Notes: generated by a model from the sequence alone, not told the origin. A DNA stretch of 64,000 bases from Streptomyces sp. SM10 (GCF_002910915.1 NZ_NEUF01000048.1:124001-188000); one strand, 5' to 3'. Positions 38,088-48,712 are shown, numbered from the stretch's first letter. Program-made: numbers and translations.

Positions 38088-40945
38088 GCGTCGTGTTCGA
38101 CGGTGCCTTCGTCGGGACGACCGGGCCGAGCGGGCTCGAACCCTCCAGGGCGGTGCAGATCGTCGCCGTGCGCGAGACCGGTGGGCGTGTGCTGGGGTCG
38201 GGCTACCTCGTGACGGGAACAGCGGTGCTCACGGCCTCGCACGTGGTGCGGGACGCGGCGACGGTATACGCCCGTTTCGTGACCCAGGACCGCCGGACGG
38301 TGGAGCTCGAGTGCCGGACGGTATGGGAACACGACGCGGTGGACGTGGCGGTGCTCGACATCGAGGACACCGCGGCTGTCGGGCTGTTGACCGGCTCACT
38401 CGCCGGTGTGCGCTTCGGCTGCACCCGGATGAAGGCGGACTGCGAGGCCCTGGGCTTTCCCCGGTTCAAGCTGAGGGGTGATGCCGCTTCGGTGTACCGG
38501 GACTCCCACCATGCCCACGGCACGATCGCGCCGTGGTCGAACGCCCGCGCGGGCAGCCTGGAGTTCATCGTCACGGGTGCTCCTCACGACGGTCCGGAGC
38601 ACGCAGGCTCGGCTTGGGAGGGGATGTCGGGTGCCGCGATGTGGAGCGGCGGCTGCGTCGTCGGCGTCGTCGCCGAGCAGCACCGGGCCGAAGGGCCCGG
38701 CACGCTGACGGCGAGCCGGGTCGAAGAGTGGTACCGAAAGGTGGCTCCGGACCGGCTGGAGACACTGTGCCGACTGATCGGCCTCCCTGCCACGGTGGTC
38801 GAGCTCGACCGGCTCACACGTTCGTCGTCGTTCTCGGCCGCCGGGCAGGAGGAGCCGATCGAACGGCTTGCGCTTTCGGTACGGCAACAGTGGAGAGCCG
38901 AACAGCGGCGCAGACGGCTGCACGATCCCTACGCGCTGTCTCTGCGTCTCAAGCCCGCGGACCCCGCCTACTTCAACGAGAGGGCGCCCGGCCTGCTGAC
39001 GCAGGAGGCGCTGTCCCCGCGACTGGACGACCAGATCGCGCAGATCGTGGCAGGGTACCGGGAGATCAGCACGGGGCGCCTGGTGGTGCTGGGGGGTGCT
39101 GGTGCGGGCAAGTCGGTACTGCTTATCCATCTCGTCCTCGAACTGCTGCGCACCCGTGCGCACGGTGGTCCCGTGCCCGTGATCTTCGGTCTGGGCTCCT
39201 GGAACCCCGCGACCACCGAATTGCAGGACTGGCTGTGCGAACTCCTGGTGCGGGACTACCCCGATCTGGCGCTCCGCGTGCAACCCGGAACAAGCCTGGC
39301 TCAGATGCTGCTCGATGAGGGCAGGATTCTGCCGGTGCTCGACGGATTCGACGAGATCGGCGCCGGCCTGCGGTACGAAGCGCTTTCCGCACTCAACCAG
39401 AGCGGCCTGAAGTTTCTCCTGACGAGTCGTCCCGCTGCCTACGCCGAGGCTGTGTTGCCGAACGACGACGGAACCGAGGGGAGGAAGCGGGTACCGGTCC
39501 GCCTCAATGCCCCGGGAATCGAGCTGGGCGACCTCACCCCGGATGATCTCGCTGCCTATCTGCGCGGCGGGCAGGGAGCCGACGCGGACGGCCCCGTGCG
39601 AGTCTCCGCCTGGGACCCGGTCCTCGCGCAACTGCGTCAACAGCACCGCTCCGAAGGCGCGTCGAACGTCGCTGCCGCGCTGACGACGCCGCTGATGGCC
39701 TCGCTGGCCCGCACCGTGTGCGGTGACCCCCCGGGAGAGTCCCCTCTGGTTCTGCTGGAGGTGGAGAGGTTCGCCGGCCCCGAGGCCATTCAGGAGCACC
39801 TTCTCACGGAGTTCCTGCCGGCCGCCTACCACCCTCGACGGACAGGCACGCCACATGTGCGAGGCACCGGCGCGCGTCCCCCCTGGGACCTCAGGCGAGC
39901 CGAGTATTGGCTGGGCCACCTCGCCGCGCACCTGGACCGGCTTCCTCAGGGTGCCCGGGCGAAGAGCAACGACCTCACCTGGTGGGAACTGGGCACCACC
40001 CTGCCTCGCTTCACGCGCACCGTCGTCATCGGCCTTCTGGCGGGACTGGCCTTCGGAGTCACGACCGCGATCTCCAATGTGCCCGTGGTCCTGGTCGACA
40101 CGCCGCACGGTATCGAATTCGCCCTGTTGCGAGGACTGGTGGCCGGGCTCCTCCACGGGATCGCGGCCGGCCTGATCTTCGGGCTGGCCTATCACTTCAC
40201 TTCCGAGGGCGCGGCGTTCCGGCCCTCCCCGGTCCGCATCAGCCTCGTGGGCCGGTTGAGGACGTTCGCCGGCCCCCGGATGAGACACGGGGAGGTGCGC
40301 CCCAAATTCATGACCGGCTTCTGCGGCGGGTTGATCGTCGCGCTCACGCTGGTGCTCATCGACCGGGGGGTGATCGATCCGCTCGGGCTGCCGGACGGCC
40401 AGGGCGGCGGCGGACTGACGACCGCGCTGCTCTTCCTGGCCGAGATCTCGCTCGGGGGCGGGCTCGTGTTCGGGCTCATGGCGTGGCTCGAGGTGCCTGT
40501 GCCGCCCGGAACCACGGTCAGGCCCGTGGACCTGCTGGAGACCAACCGCCGGAACGTGGTCTACAACCTGCTCGCCTGGATCTGCGTACTCGGCCCCCTG
40601 GCCGGGATCATCGAGGGTGTCCAGCACGGTCCTCTGCGCGGCTTCCTGACCGGGCTGGTGTTCGGGCTCGTGTCCGCGTTCGCGGGCGGGATCGGATACG
40701 GACTCACCATGACCGCGTGGTGCCAGTGGGTGGCTCTGTGCCGCATCTGGTTGCCCTTGCGGGGACGACTGCCCTGGGCCCTGATCGCCTTTCTCGACGA
40801 CGCCCACGAGCGGGGCGTGCTGCTGCGGTCCGGTGCGGTCTACCAGTTCAGACACGCACGCCTGCAAGACCATCTGAGCCGCACTTTCCACGAACGGCAC
40901 AGGCGCCGCGGGCACCGAGAACCGGAGGTGAGCCATGAGGGATGA
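38084..40945 (+). CDS. Trypsin-like protease / NACHT NTPase fusion with C-terminal membrane domain
   Basis: 953 aa. Residues 25-215 are a trypsin-type serine protease: GSGYLVTGTAVLTASHVV (His53), DAVDVAVLDIED (Asp87) and WEGMSGAAMWSGG (Ser182). Residues about 330-560 are a NACHT-class STAND NTPase: Walker A VVLGGAGAGKSVLL (Lys343), Walker B ILPVLDGFDEIG (Asp420, Asp423, Glu424) and FLLTSRPAAY. From about 645 there are five to seven Gly-rich membrane helices, ending in a soluble YQFRHARLQDHLSR motif typical of these proteins. It has no signal peptide. The architecture is that of proposed self/non-self or phage-response systems in multicellular bacteria: ligand sensing, NTP-driven assembly, then proteolysis. 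Confidence 0.85.
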   Translation: MSVVFDGAFVGTTGPSGLEPSRAVQIVAVRETGGRVLGSGYLVTGTAVLTASHVVRDAATVYARFVTQDRRTVELECRTVWEHDAVDVAVLDIEDTAAVGLLTGSLAGVRFGCTRMKADCEALGFPRFKLRGDAASVYRDSHHAHGTIAPWSNARAGSLEFIVTGAPHDGPEHAGSAWEGMSGAAMWSGGCVVGVVAEQHRAEGPGTLTASRVEEWYRKVAPDRLETLCRLIGLPATVVELDRLTRSSSFSAAGQEEPIERLALSVRQQWRAEQRRRRLHDPYALSLRLKPADPAYFNERAPGLLTQEALSPRLDDQIAQIVAGYREISTGRLVVLGGAGAGKSVLLIHLVLELLRTRAHGGPVPVIFGLGSWNPATTELQDWLCELLVRDYPDLALRVQPGTSLAQMLLDEGRILPVLDGFDEIGAGLRYEALSALNQSGLKFLLTSRPAAYAEAVLPNDDGTEGRKRVPVRLNAPGIELGDLTPDDLAAYLRGGQGADADGPVRVSAWDPVLAQLRQQHRSEGASNVAAALTTPLMASLARTVCGDPPGESPLVLLEVERFAGPEAIQEHLLTEFLPAAYHPRRTGTPHVRGTGARPPWDLRRAEYWLGHLAAHLDRLPQGARAKSNDLTWWELGTTLPRFTRTVVIGLLAGLAFGVTTAISNVPVVLVDTPHGIEFALLRGLVAGLLHGIAAGLIFGLAYHFTSEGAAFRPSPVRISLVGRLRTFAGPRMRHGEVRPKFMTGFCGGLIVALTLVLIDRGVIDPLGLPDGQGGGGLTTALLFLAEISLGGGLVFGLMAWLEVPVPPGTTVRPVDLLETNRRNVVYNLLAWICVLGPLAGIIEGVQHGPLRGFLTGLVFGLVSAFAGGIGYGLTMTAWCQWVALCRIWLPLRGRLPWALIAFLDDAHERGVLLRSGAVYQFRHARLQDHLSRTFHERHRRRGHREPEVSHEG

Positions 40946-41900
40946 ACACGGTGCGGGAAGAACTCGGACGGCGACGGCCTCCGTCCTCGCGGCGACGCTG
41001 GCGGCCGGCGTCGCCGCGGGCGTCCTGGGAGCCGAAACCTCGGCAGCGCAGCCGGTTTCGCTCACTCTGAGGTATGCGTGCGCCTTTCCGTACATCGGAT
41101 CCCAGGACATCACCGCCAGCATCTCCATGGATGTCCCGCAGGACCATACGGTCGGAGAGCCCAGTCATCGGCTCGCCATTCATGCGGAGGCGACGGTGGG
41201 CTCGGGTCTCACGCGCGGACTCGCCGTGCTCGGTGTGCACAGCATCGACGGCACTCTGCGGGCGAGGACCCGGGTTACGGCTCCGGAGGGCGACCTCGGG
41301 TTCACGGTGCCCCTCACCGTCGACAGAACCGGCATCCCGTCTTCGGGGTCACTCCGCATTCCGGCGGACGGCGTCGCCCCCGCGGTCACATTCGCCGAAG
41401 ACGGCCGGGCGGAGATCGTCGTGGGCGACTTCGCCGCGCACCTGGTGCCGAGAGACGCGGACGGCGATCCCACGTTGCAGGAGCTCGACGTCCCCTGCAC
41501 CGTGCGAGGCGGGCAGGAAGCCGTCCTCACCTCGTTCACCATCGCGCCCGCCCCGCGACCATCCGCACCGTCCGTCCCTCGGCCGTCTGCCTCGGCGGGC
41601 CCGGGAACAGGCGAGGAGCCCGGTCCTTCCGGCAGCGCGACCGCCGGGCCGTCGTCGGTCACCATGTCCGCGACCACCGGACCTTCCGAGGCCACGTCCT
41701 CGTCCAACGCGGCCTCGGCCCCGCCCGGGGGAGCCCCGCACGACGACACGGTCACGCGGCCCTCCGCGGCGGACTCCCCGGACGGCAAGGACGGCCGGAG
41801 CCCGATCCTCCCGGTGGCCGCCGTCCTCGTGATCGCCGTTGCGGCCTCGATCGCCGGCCTGAGGCTGCGAAAGCGCCAGGGGGACGAGGGCGGCGGCTGA
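40935..41900 (+). CDS. Surface protein with DUF6801-like domain, last gene of NACHT operon
   Basis: 321 aa; the ATG lies 11 nt inside the 3' end of the NACHT gene. Signal peptide (ATASVLAATLAAGVAAGVLG). The extracellular domain opens LTLRYACAFPYIGSQDITAS and continues with AEATVGSGLTRGLAVLG, TVPLTVDRTGIPSSGSLRIP and LVPRDADGDPTLQELDVPC, one Cys pair, matching DUF6801-type Streptomyces proteins. A Ser/Pro/Thr stalk (residues about 205-290) leads to a membrane helix and a basic RLRKRQ tail; there is no sortase motif. The coupling suggests it works with the protease-NTPase at the cell surface. Confidence 0.78.
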   Translation: MRDEHGAGRTRTATASVLAATLAAGVAAGVLGAETSAAQPVSLTLRYACAFPYIGSQDITASISMDVPQDHTVGEPSHRLAIHAEATVGSGLTRGLAVLGVHSIDGTLRARTRVTAPEGDLGFTVPLTVDRTGIPSSGSLRIPADGVAPAVTFAEDGRAEIVVGDFAAHLVPRDADGDPTLQELDVPCTVRGGQEAVLTSFTIAPAPRPSAPSVPRPSASAGPGTGEEPGPSGSATAGPSSVTMSATTGPSEATSSSNAASAPPGGAPHDDTVTRPSAADSPDGKDGRSPILPVAAVLVIAVAASIAGLRLRKRQGDEGGG

Positions 41901-41945
41901 GAAGCCTCCGGTGCGGCTGGGCAGGAGCACAGGCCAATGATCAGG

Positions 41946-43793
<1,848 letters not shown>

Positions 43794-43831
43794 TCACAGT
43801 GAACGGTGGCGGGTGAAGCCGGGGCTGGACC

Positions 43832-43975
43832 TCAGGGCGTGAGGCCGGCGTCGCGGGCCAGGAGCGCGGCCTGGACGCGGTTGGTCACGCCCAGGGTGGT
43901 CAGGATGCGGCTGACGTGGGGTTTGACGGTGCTCTCCTGCATGCCGAGGGCCCGGGCGGCCGGACGTACGCGCGG
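43832..43975 (-). pseudogene. C-terminal relic of LuxR-type response regulator
   Basis: The frame ending at 43832 reads ARALGMQESTVKPHVSRILT followed by TLGVTNRVQAALLARDAGL, the last HTH helices and tail of NarL-family regulators. Everything upstream (receiver, first HTH helix) is missing; the open frame before it is unrelated. It lies between the amtB-glnK operon and the pectate lyase. Confidence 0.7.
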
Positions 43976-44039
43976 TCCGGCCGCGATCCCTCCGCCCGTC
44001 AGGGGACTTCGGGTGTCGCGGCCGGACCGCTCCACCGTG

Positions 44040-45254
44040 CTACGGCGTCACCTCGTTGCCGCCGAAGGTCACGACGAGGTGGCCGTCCTCGGCGAAGGAC
44101 CAGTCCATCGCGCCGGAGTAGGCGGAGCACCCGGAGCCGTTCGAGCCGGTCCAGAACTGGTTGGAGCTGTCGGCGTCACCCGCGGTCTTGTCGTTCGAGC
44201 CGTCGCCCTTGCGGCAGGAGACGTTGTTACGGAAGAGCGAAGTGCCCTTGTCGAAGGAGAAGTTGCGCTCCGCGTTGTCGATGCCTACGTTGTCCGACAC
44301 CGTCATCGAGCCCGGGTTGCTGTTGTAGGTGAACCCGTGGTGCCCGTTGTCGTAGGCGATGTTGCGCCGGACGACATGGTCGACCTCGATGTCGTCCCCG
44401 CCGAGCTTGAAGCCGTTGCGGTCGCCGTCCTCGTTCATGGTCCCGTCGGAGAGCGTGCCGTTGCTGTACGAGAGGGAGTCCTCGATGGTCACCGGGCCGA
44501 TGGGGCCGGTCTCGTTCTTGGTGTAGAGGTCCCAGCCGTCGTCGACGTTGTTGTGGGAGACCGTGTAGCGGAAGACGTTGCCGGGGCCCGAGGTGAGTTT
44601 CGAGGCGAAGCCGTCGGCGTCCTCACCGTCGGAGTCGGCGTTGTCGTGCGACTCCGAGCTCAGGATGAGGTTGTTCGCGGGCCACTCGTCGTCGGGGGTG
44701 TCCGACGCGATCCGCGAGATCTGCAGGCCCGAGTCGTGGTTGAAGCGTGTCACGACGTGTTCGACGACGTTGTTGCTGCCGCCGACGAAGATCCCGTTGT
44801 CACCGGCGTGCTCGACGACGATGCCGTCGATGTGCCAGTACGCGCCGTTCACGGCGAGCCCGCGGTTGGCGGGGTCCTCGCTCATGGACGAGAAGTTCAG
44901 GACAGGGCTCTCGCCGGGGTAGGCGGCCAGCGTCGTACGGGCACTCGCGGAGCCGTCGTTGCCCGGCGGGATGGTGATCGTCTCGGAGTAGGCGTACGTC
45001 CCGCCGCGCAGGTAGATCGTCCCGCCGGAGGAGACCTGGGCGATCGCCGAGGAGAGTGTGGTCGGGTCGGACCCGGTGCCCGCCGCGTCGTCGCTGCCGT
45101 CCGGAGCCACGTACAGCGCGTCCGCGGCCGCCGCGGCGGGGGCGGCGACCGCGGCCTCGGGGGCCGAGGTGGCCTGCGCCATGGTGCCGGACAGGGCGAC
45201 GAGTGAGCCGGCCAGCAGGCTGACGCACGCGATGACGGGCTTCTTCTTCTGCAT
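44040..45254 (-). CDS. Secreted pectate lyase-like protein, polysaccharide lyase family 9
   Basis: 404 aa, ATG (MQKKKPVIACVSLLAG), Sec signal with cleavage near residue 29 and an Ala-rich linker. The mature part is a right-handed beta helix opening LYVAPDGSDDAAGTGSDPTT and ISSGGTIYLRGGTY-like. The PL9 core NADSDGEDADGFASKLTSGP provides the Ca2+-binding Asp cluster and the candidate catalytic Lys, followed by HNNVDDGWDLYTK, NGFKLGGDD and NIAYDNGHHGFTYN. It cleaves polygalacturonate by beta-elimination. Controlled by a promoter/operator at 45477-45522. Confidence 0.87.
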   Translation of the reverse strand: MQKKKPVIACVSLLAGSLVALSGTMAQATSAPEAAVAAPAAAAADALYVAPDGSDDAAGTGSDPTTLSSAIAQVSSGGTIYLRGGTYAYSETITIPPGNDGSASARTTLAAYPGESPVLNFSSMSEDPANRGLAVNGAYWHIDGIVVEHAGDNGIFVGGSNNVVEHVVTRFNHDSGLQISRIASDTPDDEWPANNLILSSESHDNADSDGEDADGFASKLTSGPGNVFRYTVSHNNVDDGWDLYTKNETGPIGPVTIEDSLSYSNGTLSDGTMNEDGDRNGFKLGGDDIEVDHVVRRNIAYDNGHHGFTYNSNPGSMTVSDNVGIDNAERNFSFDKGTSLFRNNVSCRKGDGSNDKTAGDADSSNQFWTGSNGSGCSAYSGAMDWSFAEDGHLVVTFGGNEVTP

Positions 45255-45476
45255 CGTTCGTCTCCAGGTTGGTGGGTCGTGTGACCAGTGGGGGCCGGAG
45301 CGGCGGATCCGGAGGAAACCTCGGCGGGGAGACCGGACCCGGTACGTAAGGGACCGGGAGCGGCGTGGCCGAGCGGAGGGACGGGGATGTCCCGTCCTGG
45401 AGCGGCTTCGGGTGGAGCCATGCCATCTGTCCGAGTGGGTGAACAGACGGTACGGTCGGCACCGCGCCGGGCGGGT

Positions 45477-45522
45477 GGCAAGCGCTTTCCTGGACCGTAG
45501 GTCCGTGTCGTGAGCGCGTCAA
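45477..45522 (-). promoter_or_regulatory. Pectate lyase promoter with LacI-type operator
   Basis: On the minus strand TTGACG (45522-45517), a 17-nt spacer and TACGGT (45499-45494) form a near-consensus vegetative promoter. Directly downstream, GGAAAGCGCTTGCC (45490-45477) contains the AAGCGCTT core typical of LacI-family operators and would cover the transcription start. This predicts repression lifted by pectin breakdown products. The transcript leader would be about 230 nt. No gene occupies 45255-45476. Confidence 0.65.
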
Positions 45523-45761
45523 TACGTTGGTACGTGATTGAAGTTCACCGATCTGAACGATGTAGGGGTGGAGGCATGCATCCCGCGCTCCTCGCGGCGG
45601 CGGCATGGTGCGGTCCGGAGAGGCTGTCGGGCGGCGGTCCGGAGGGGGCGTGGGGTGTCTCGGAAGGATGGGCGGGAGCCGCGGGCGTGTCGGAATTCCG
45701 CGTGACGTCCATGTCGGATTTCCGCCAGCCCCGGGGCGCTCCGGTGCCCGATGCTTGGAGC

Positions 45762-47234
45762 ATGCACACCGACACCGAGCGCTGCGTGCGAGCCGTACAG
45801 TCGAAGGACGCCCGCTTCGACGGCTGGTTCTTCACCGCGGTCCTCACCACCCGGATCTACTGCCGGCCGAGCTGCCCGGTCGTGGCACCCAAAGCCAGGA
45901 ACATGACCTTCTACCCCAGCGCCGCCGCCTGTCAGCAGGCCGGATTCCGGGCGTGCAAGCGGTGCCGCCCCGACACCAGCCCCGGATCCCCGGAATGGAA
46001 CGCCCGCGCCGACTCCGTCGCCCGGGCGATGCGCCTCATCCAGGACGGGGTCGTCGACCGGGAAGGCGTCCCCGGGCTCGCCGCCCGACTCGGATACTCC
46101 GCCCGCCAGATCGAACGCCAGCTCCTGGCCGAGCTCGGCGCGGGACCGCTCGCACTGGCCCGCTCCCAGCGGGCCCAGACCGCCCGGGTGCTCATCGAGA
46201 CGACCGGACTCCCCATGGCCGAGGTCGCGTTCGCCGCCGGCTTCTCGTCCATCCGCACGTTCAACGACACGGTGCGGGAGGTGTTCGCACTCGCCCCGGG
46301 CGAACTGCGCGCCCGCGCGGCACGAGGTCCCCGGACAGCGGGCGCCCCCGGCGTCATCGCCCTGCGGCTGCCCTACCGGGCCCCGCTCAACCCCAGCAAC
46401 CTCTTCGGGCACCTGGCCGCGACCGCCGTCCCCGGCGTCGAGGAATGGCGTGAAGGCGCCTACCGCCGCACCCTGAGCCTCCCGAACGGCCACGGCATCG
46501 TGTCGCTCTCACCGGGGTCCGGCCACATCGACTGCCGGCTCTCCCTCACCGACCCCCGGGACCTCACCCAGGCCATCAGCCGCTGCCGCAGACTCCTCGA
46601 CCTGGACGCCGACCCCGTCGCCGTGGACGGGCAGGTGCGGTCGGACCCGCTGCTCGCCCCCCTGGTCGACGCGGCTCCCGGACGGCGGGTGCCGCGCACG
46701 GTCGACGCTGCGGAGTTCGCCGTGCGCGCGGTGCTCGGCCAGCAGGTCTCCACAGCCGCCGCACGCACCCACGCGGCCCGGCTGGTCCGCGCCCACGGGG
46801 TGCCGGTCGAGGACCCCGAGGGAGGCCTGACCCATCTCTTCCCGTCCTCCGGCGCACTGGCCGGGCTCGACCCCGAGACGCTCGCCCTGCCCCGCAGTCG
46901 CCGCACCACCCTCACCACCCTCGTGGCCGCCCTCGACGACGGATCGTTGCACCTGGGGGAGGGCGCCGACTGGGAGAGGAGCCGCGCGGAACTGGCCGCG
47001 CTGCCCGGATTCGGCCCCTGGACGGTCGAGGTCATCGCCATGCGGGCCCTCGGGGACCCGGACGCCTTCCTCCCCACCGACCTGGGGATCCGCAGGTCGG
47101 CCGGACAGCTCGGCCTCCCGGCGACCCCCGCGGCCCTCACCGCGCGCGCCGCCCGGTGGAGCCCCTGGCGCGCCTACGCCGTGCAGTACCTGTGGACCGT
47201 CGACGACCACCCCATCAACCATCTGCCCGCCTGA
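45762..47234 (+). CDS. alkA: Ada-type methyl-phosphotriester regulator fused to AlkA 3-methyladenine DNA glycosylase
   Basis: 490 aa bifunctional alkylation-repair protein. Residues 1-80: Ada zinc domain with Cys34, Cys38, Cys65, Cys68 (YCRPSCPVV, RACKRCRP), which takes methyl groups from DNA phosphotriesters. Residues about 85-185: AraC HTH (LAARLGYSARQIERQLLAE, PMAEVAFAAGFSSIRTFND). Residues about 200-490: AlkA N-domain and HhH-GPD glycosylase (LPGFGPWTVEVIAMRALGDP, FLPTDLGIRR with the catalytic Asp). It probably activates its own operon after alkylation damage. Followed 19 nt later by ogt. Confidence 0.92.
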   Translation: MHTDTERCVRAVQSKDARFDGWFFTAVLTTRIYCRPSCPVVAPKARNMTFYPSAAACQQAGFRACKRCRPDTSPGSPEWNARADSVARAMRLIQDGVVDREGVPGLAARLGYSARQIERQLLAELGAGPLALARSQRAQTARVLIETTGLPMAEVAFAAGFSSIRTFNDTVREVFALAPGELRARAARGPRTAGAPGVIALRLPYRAPLNPSNLFGHLAATAVPGVEEWREGAYRRTLSLPNGHGIVSLSPGSGHIDCRLSLTDPRDLTQAISRCRRLLDLDADPVAVDGQVRSDPLLAPLVDAAPGRRVPRTVDAAEFAVRAVLGQQVSTAAARTHAARLVRAHGVPVEDPEGGLTHLFPSSGALAGLDPETLALPRSRRTTLTTLVAALDDGSLHLGEGADWERSRAELAALPGFGPWTVEVIAMRALGDPDAFLPTDLGIRRSAGQLGLPATPAALTARAARWSPWRAYAVQYLWTVDDHPINHLPA

Positions 47235-47253
47235 GGGCGTGAGGACGACAACC

Positions 47254-47772
47254 ATGACCAGCACACCCACGACGACCCGGCAGCACACGGTCGTCGACAG
47301 CCCGTACGGGGCGCTCACCCTGGTCGCGACGGACGGTGCGCTCTGCGGTCTGTACATGACCGCACAGCGGCACCGCCCGCCCGAGGAGACCTTCGGCGCG
47401 CCGGACCCGCGGCCCTTCGGGGAGACCGTGCGTCAGCTCGACGCCTACTTCGCGGGCGAGCTGACGGACTTCGACCTGCCGATGCGTCTGGAGGGAACCG
47501 CCTTCCAGCGCAGCGTCTGGGCCGAACTCGTACGGATTCCCTACGGGGAGACCCGCTCCTACGGCGAACTGGCCGACCGTCTCGGGAAGCCCGGAGCCTC
47601 CCGCGCGGTCGGCCTGGCGAACGGCAGGAACCCGGTGGGGATCATCGTCCCGTGCCACCGCGTCATCGGGGCCTCGGGGAGCCTGACCGGGTACGGCGGC
47701 GGGCTGGACCGCAAGCAGCGGCTGCTCGCCTTCGAGCGGGGCACGGAGAGCGGGGTGCCCGCCCTGTTCTGA
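47254..47772 (+). CDS. ogt: Methylated-DNA-protein-cysteine methyltransferase
   Basis: Suicidal repair of O6-methylguanine. 172 aa from ATG 47254 (GAGG 10 nt upstream; an in-frame GTG at 47239 is less likely). Active-site IVPCHRVIG (Cys134), DNA-binding YGETRSYGELADRLGKPGASRAVG with the flipping Arg, and GYGGGLDRKQRLLAFE are complete. Operon with the Ada/AlkA fusion. The final 12 codons lie in a 37-bp unit that is duplicated in tandem, so the C-terminus may have been changed by the duplication. Confidence 0.93.
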   Translation: MTSTPTTTRQHTVVDSPYGALTLVATDGALCGLYMTAQRHRPPEETFGAPDPRPFGETVRQLDAYFAGELTDFDLPMRLEGTAFQRSVWAELVRIPYGETRSYGELADRLGKPGASRAVGLANGRNPVGIIVPCHRVIGASGSLTGYGGGLDRKQRLLAFERGTESGVPALF

Positions 47773-47820
47773 GCGGGGCACGGAGAGCGGGGTGCCCGGC
47801 CTGTTCCGAGCGGGGCGGAC
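47734..47820. repeat. 37-bp tandem duplication at the ogt 3' end
   Basis: Copy 1 at 47734-47770 and copy 2 at 47771-47807 differ at two positions; a third partial copy begins at 47808 (GAGCGGGGCGGAC). Copy 1 encodes ERGTESGVPALF and the stop forms at the copy boundary. Confidence 0.9.
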
Positions 47821-47859
47821 GGGGCCGGACATCCGGCACCGTCCGGCCCTCGCCGGCGC

Positions 47860-48444
47860 TCAGCCCGTGAAGATCTCGGTGACCGACCAGATCGCCAGGC
47901 CCAGCATGCACAGCCCGCCGATGCGCTGCACCGTCTTCAGGGGCACCCGCTTGGCGATGAACCTCCCCGCCAGGAGGGCCAGCGCGGACACCGACATCAG
48001 GGCGATGGCCGACCCGATCGCCGTCGACCAGGCGCCGTTGCTCGCGGCGAGGTTCGCGGTGGTGATCTGCGTCAGGTCGCCCCACTCGCTGATGAAGACC
48101 GCCATGAAGGCGGTCGAGTACACCGGCCAGAAACCGGTGACGGTCTTGATCTCCTCGTCCTCGTCGTCGTCCCCGCCACCGCTGCGCAGCAGCATGAACG
48201 CGCCGAACGCGAAGAGAAGGGCCGAGACGAGCTTGACGATCCAGTCGGGCAGCAGGCCGATCAGCCCGCCCGCCCCGACCGCGATGGCGACGTGCACGAT
48301 GAACGCGGACGACGTACCGAACCAGACGTAGAGCGGGCGCATGCGTGTGCCCATGGCCAGCGAGGCGAACATCGTCTTGTCGGGGAGCTCCGCGAGGAAG
48401 ATCAGCCCGAAGGCGGTGAGGATCGCCAGGGGGTCGAGATGCAT
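47860..48444 (-). CDS. TMEM165/GDT1-family (UPF0016) transporter, probable Mn2+ exporter
   Basis: 194 aa, ATG with GAAGG about 7 nt upstream. Six to seven helices with the two family motifs E-x-P/G-D-(K/x)-T: FLAELPDKTMFASLAMG and FISEWGDLTQITTANLA. A charged GGGDDDEDEE loop lies in the middle. Members transport Mn2+ (or Ca2+) out of the cytoplasm. The yybP-ykoY aptamer in the leader strongly supports manganese control and function. Confidence 0.9.
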   Translation of the reverse strand: MHLDPLAILTAFGLIFLAELPDKTMFASLAMGTRMRPLYVWFGTSSAFIVHVAIAVGAGGLIGLLPDWIVKLVSALLFAFGAFMLLRSGGGDDDEDEEIKTVTGFWPVYSTAFMAVFISEWGDLTQITTANLAASNGAWSTAIGSAIALMSVSALALLAGRFIAKRVPLKTVQRIGGLCMLGLAIWSVTEIFTG

Positions 48445-48537
48445 TCCGGGTGGCCTTCTGTGAGAGCCGGGCCCCGGGCCTTCCGCGAAGTGCCACAGGG
48501 GCTTTTCGGAGGACCACTCGGCCCGGCATGACGGCGG

Positions 48538-48556
48538 CGCCCGCAGGGCGCGGGCG
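48538..48556 (-). promoter_or_regulatory. Hairpin following the riboswitch (expression platform candidate)
   Basis: Perfect 7-bp stem (48538-48544 with 48550-48556) and 5-nt loop directly after the aptamer 3' strand. It could act as a Mn-responsive terminator; no U-run is present. Confidence 0.5.
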
Positions 48557-48671
48557 TGTCATACCTGACCGAAGGTCTCGCCCACCCGTGACAATCCACG
48601 AGCCCGGCCACCGGGAACCCGGAGGCTCCAGTGTGTCGACGACCGGTTTGCGGGGCTACTCCCCTTCGCAG
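48557..48671 (-). ncRNA. yybP-ykoY (manganese) riboswitch in the leader of the TMEM165 gene
   Basis: Read on the minus strand, the leader contains GGGGAGTAGCC (48664-48654), then TCGACACACT, a GC-rich arm, and GGGCGAGACCTTCGGTCAGG (about 48584-48564). These are the 5' and 3' consensus parts of the yybP-ykoY aptamer. TAGTGT (48683-48678) fits a -10 box placing the transcript start at the aptamer's first base. The aptamer ends about 110 nt before the ATG. Mn2+ binding would switch on export. Confidence 0.82.
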
Positions 48672-48712
48672 CCGTCAACACTACCCCATCGGACCTGCGG
48701 GGCAGCCGCTCG

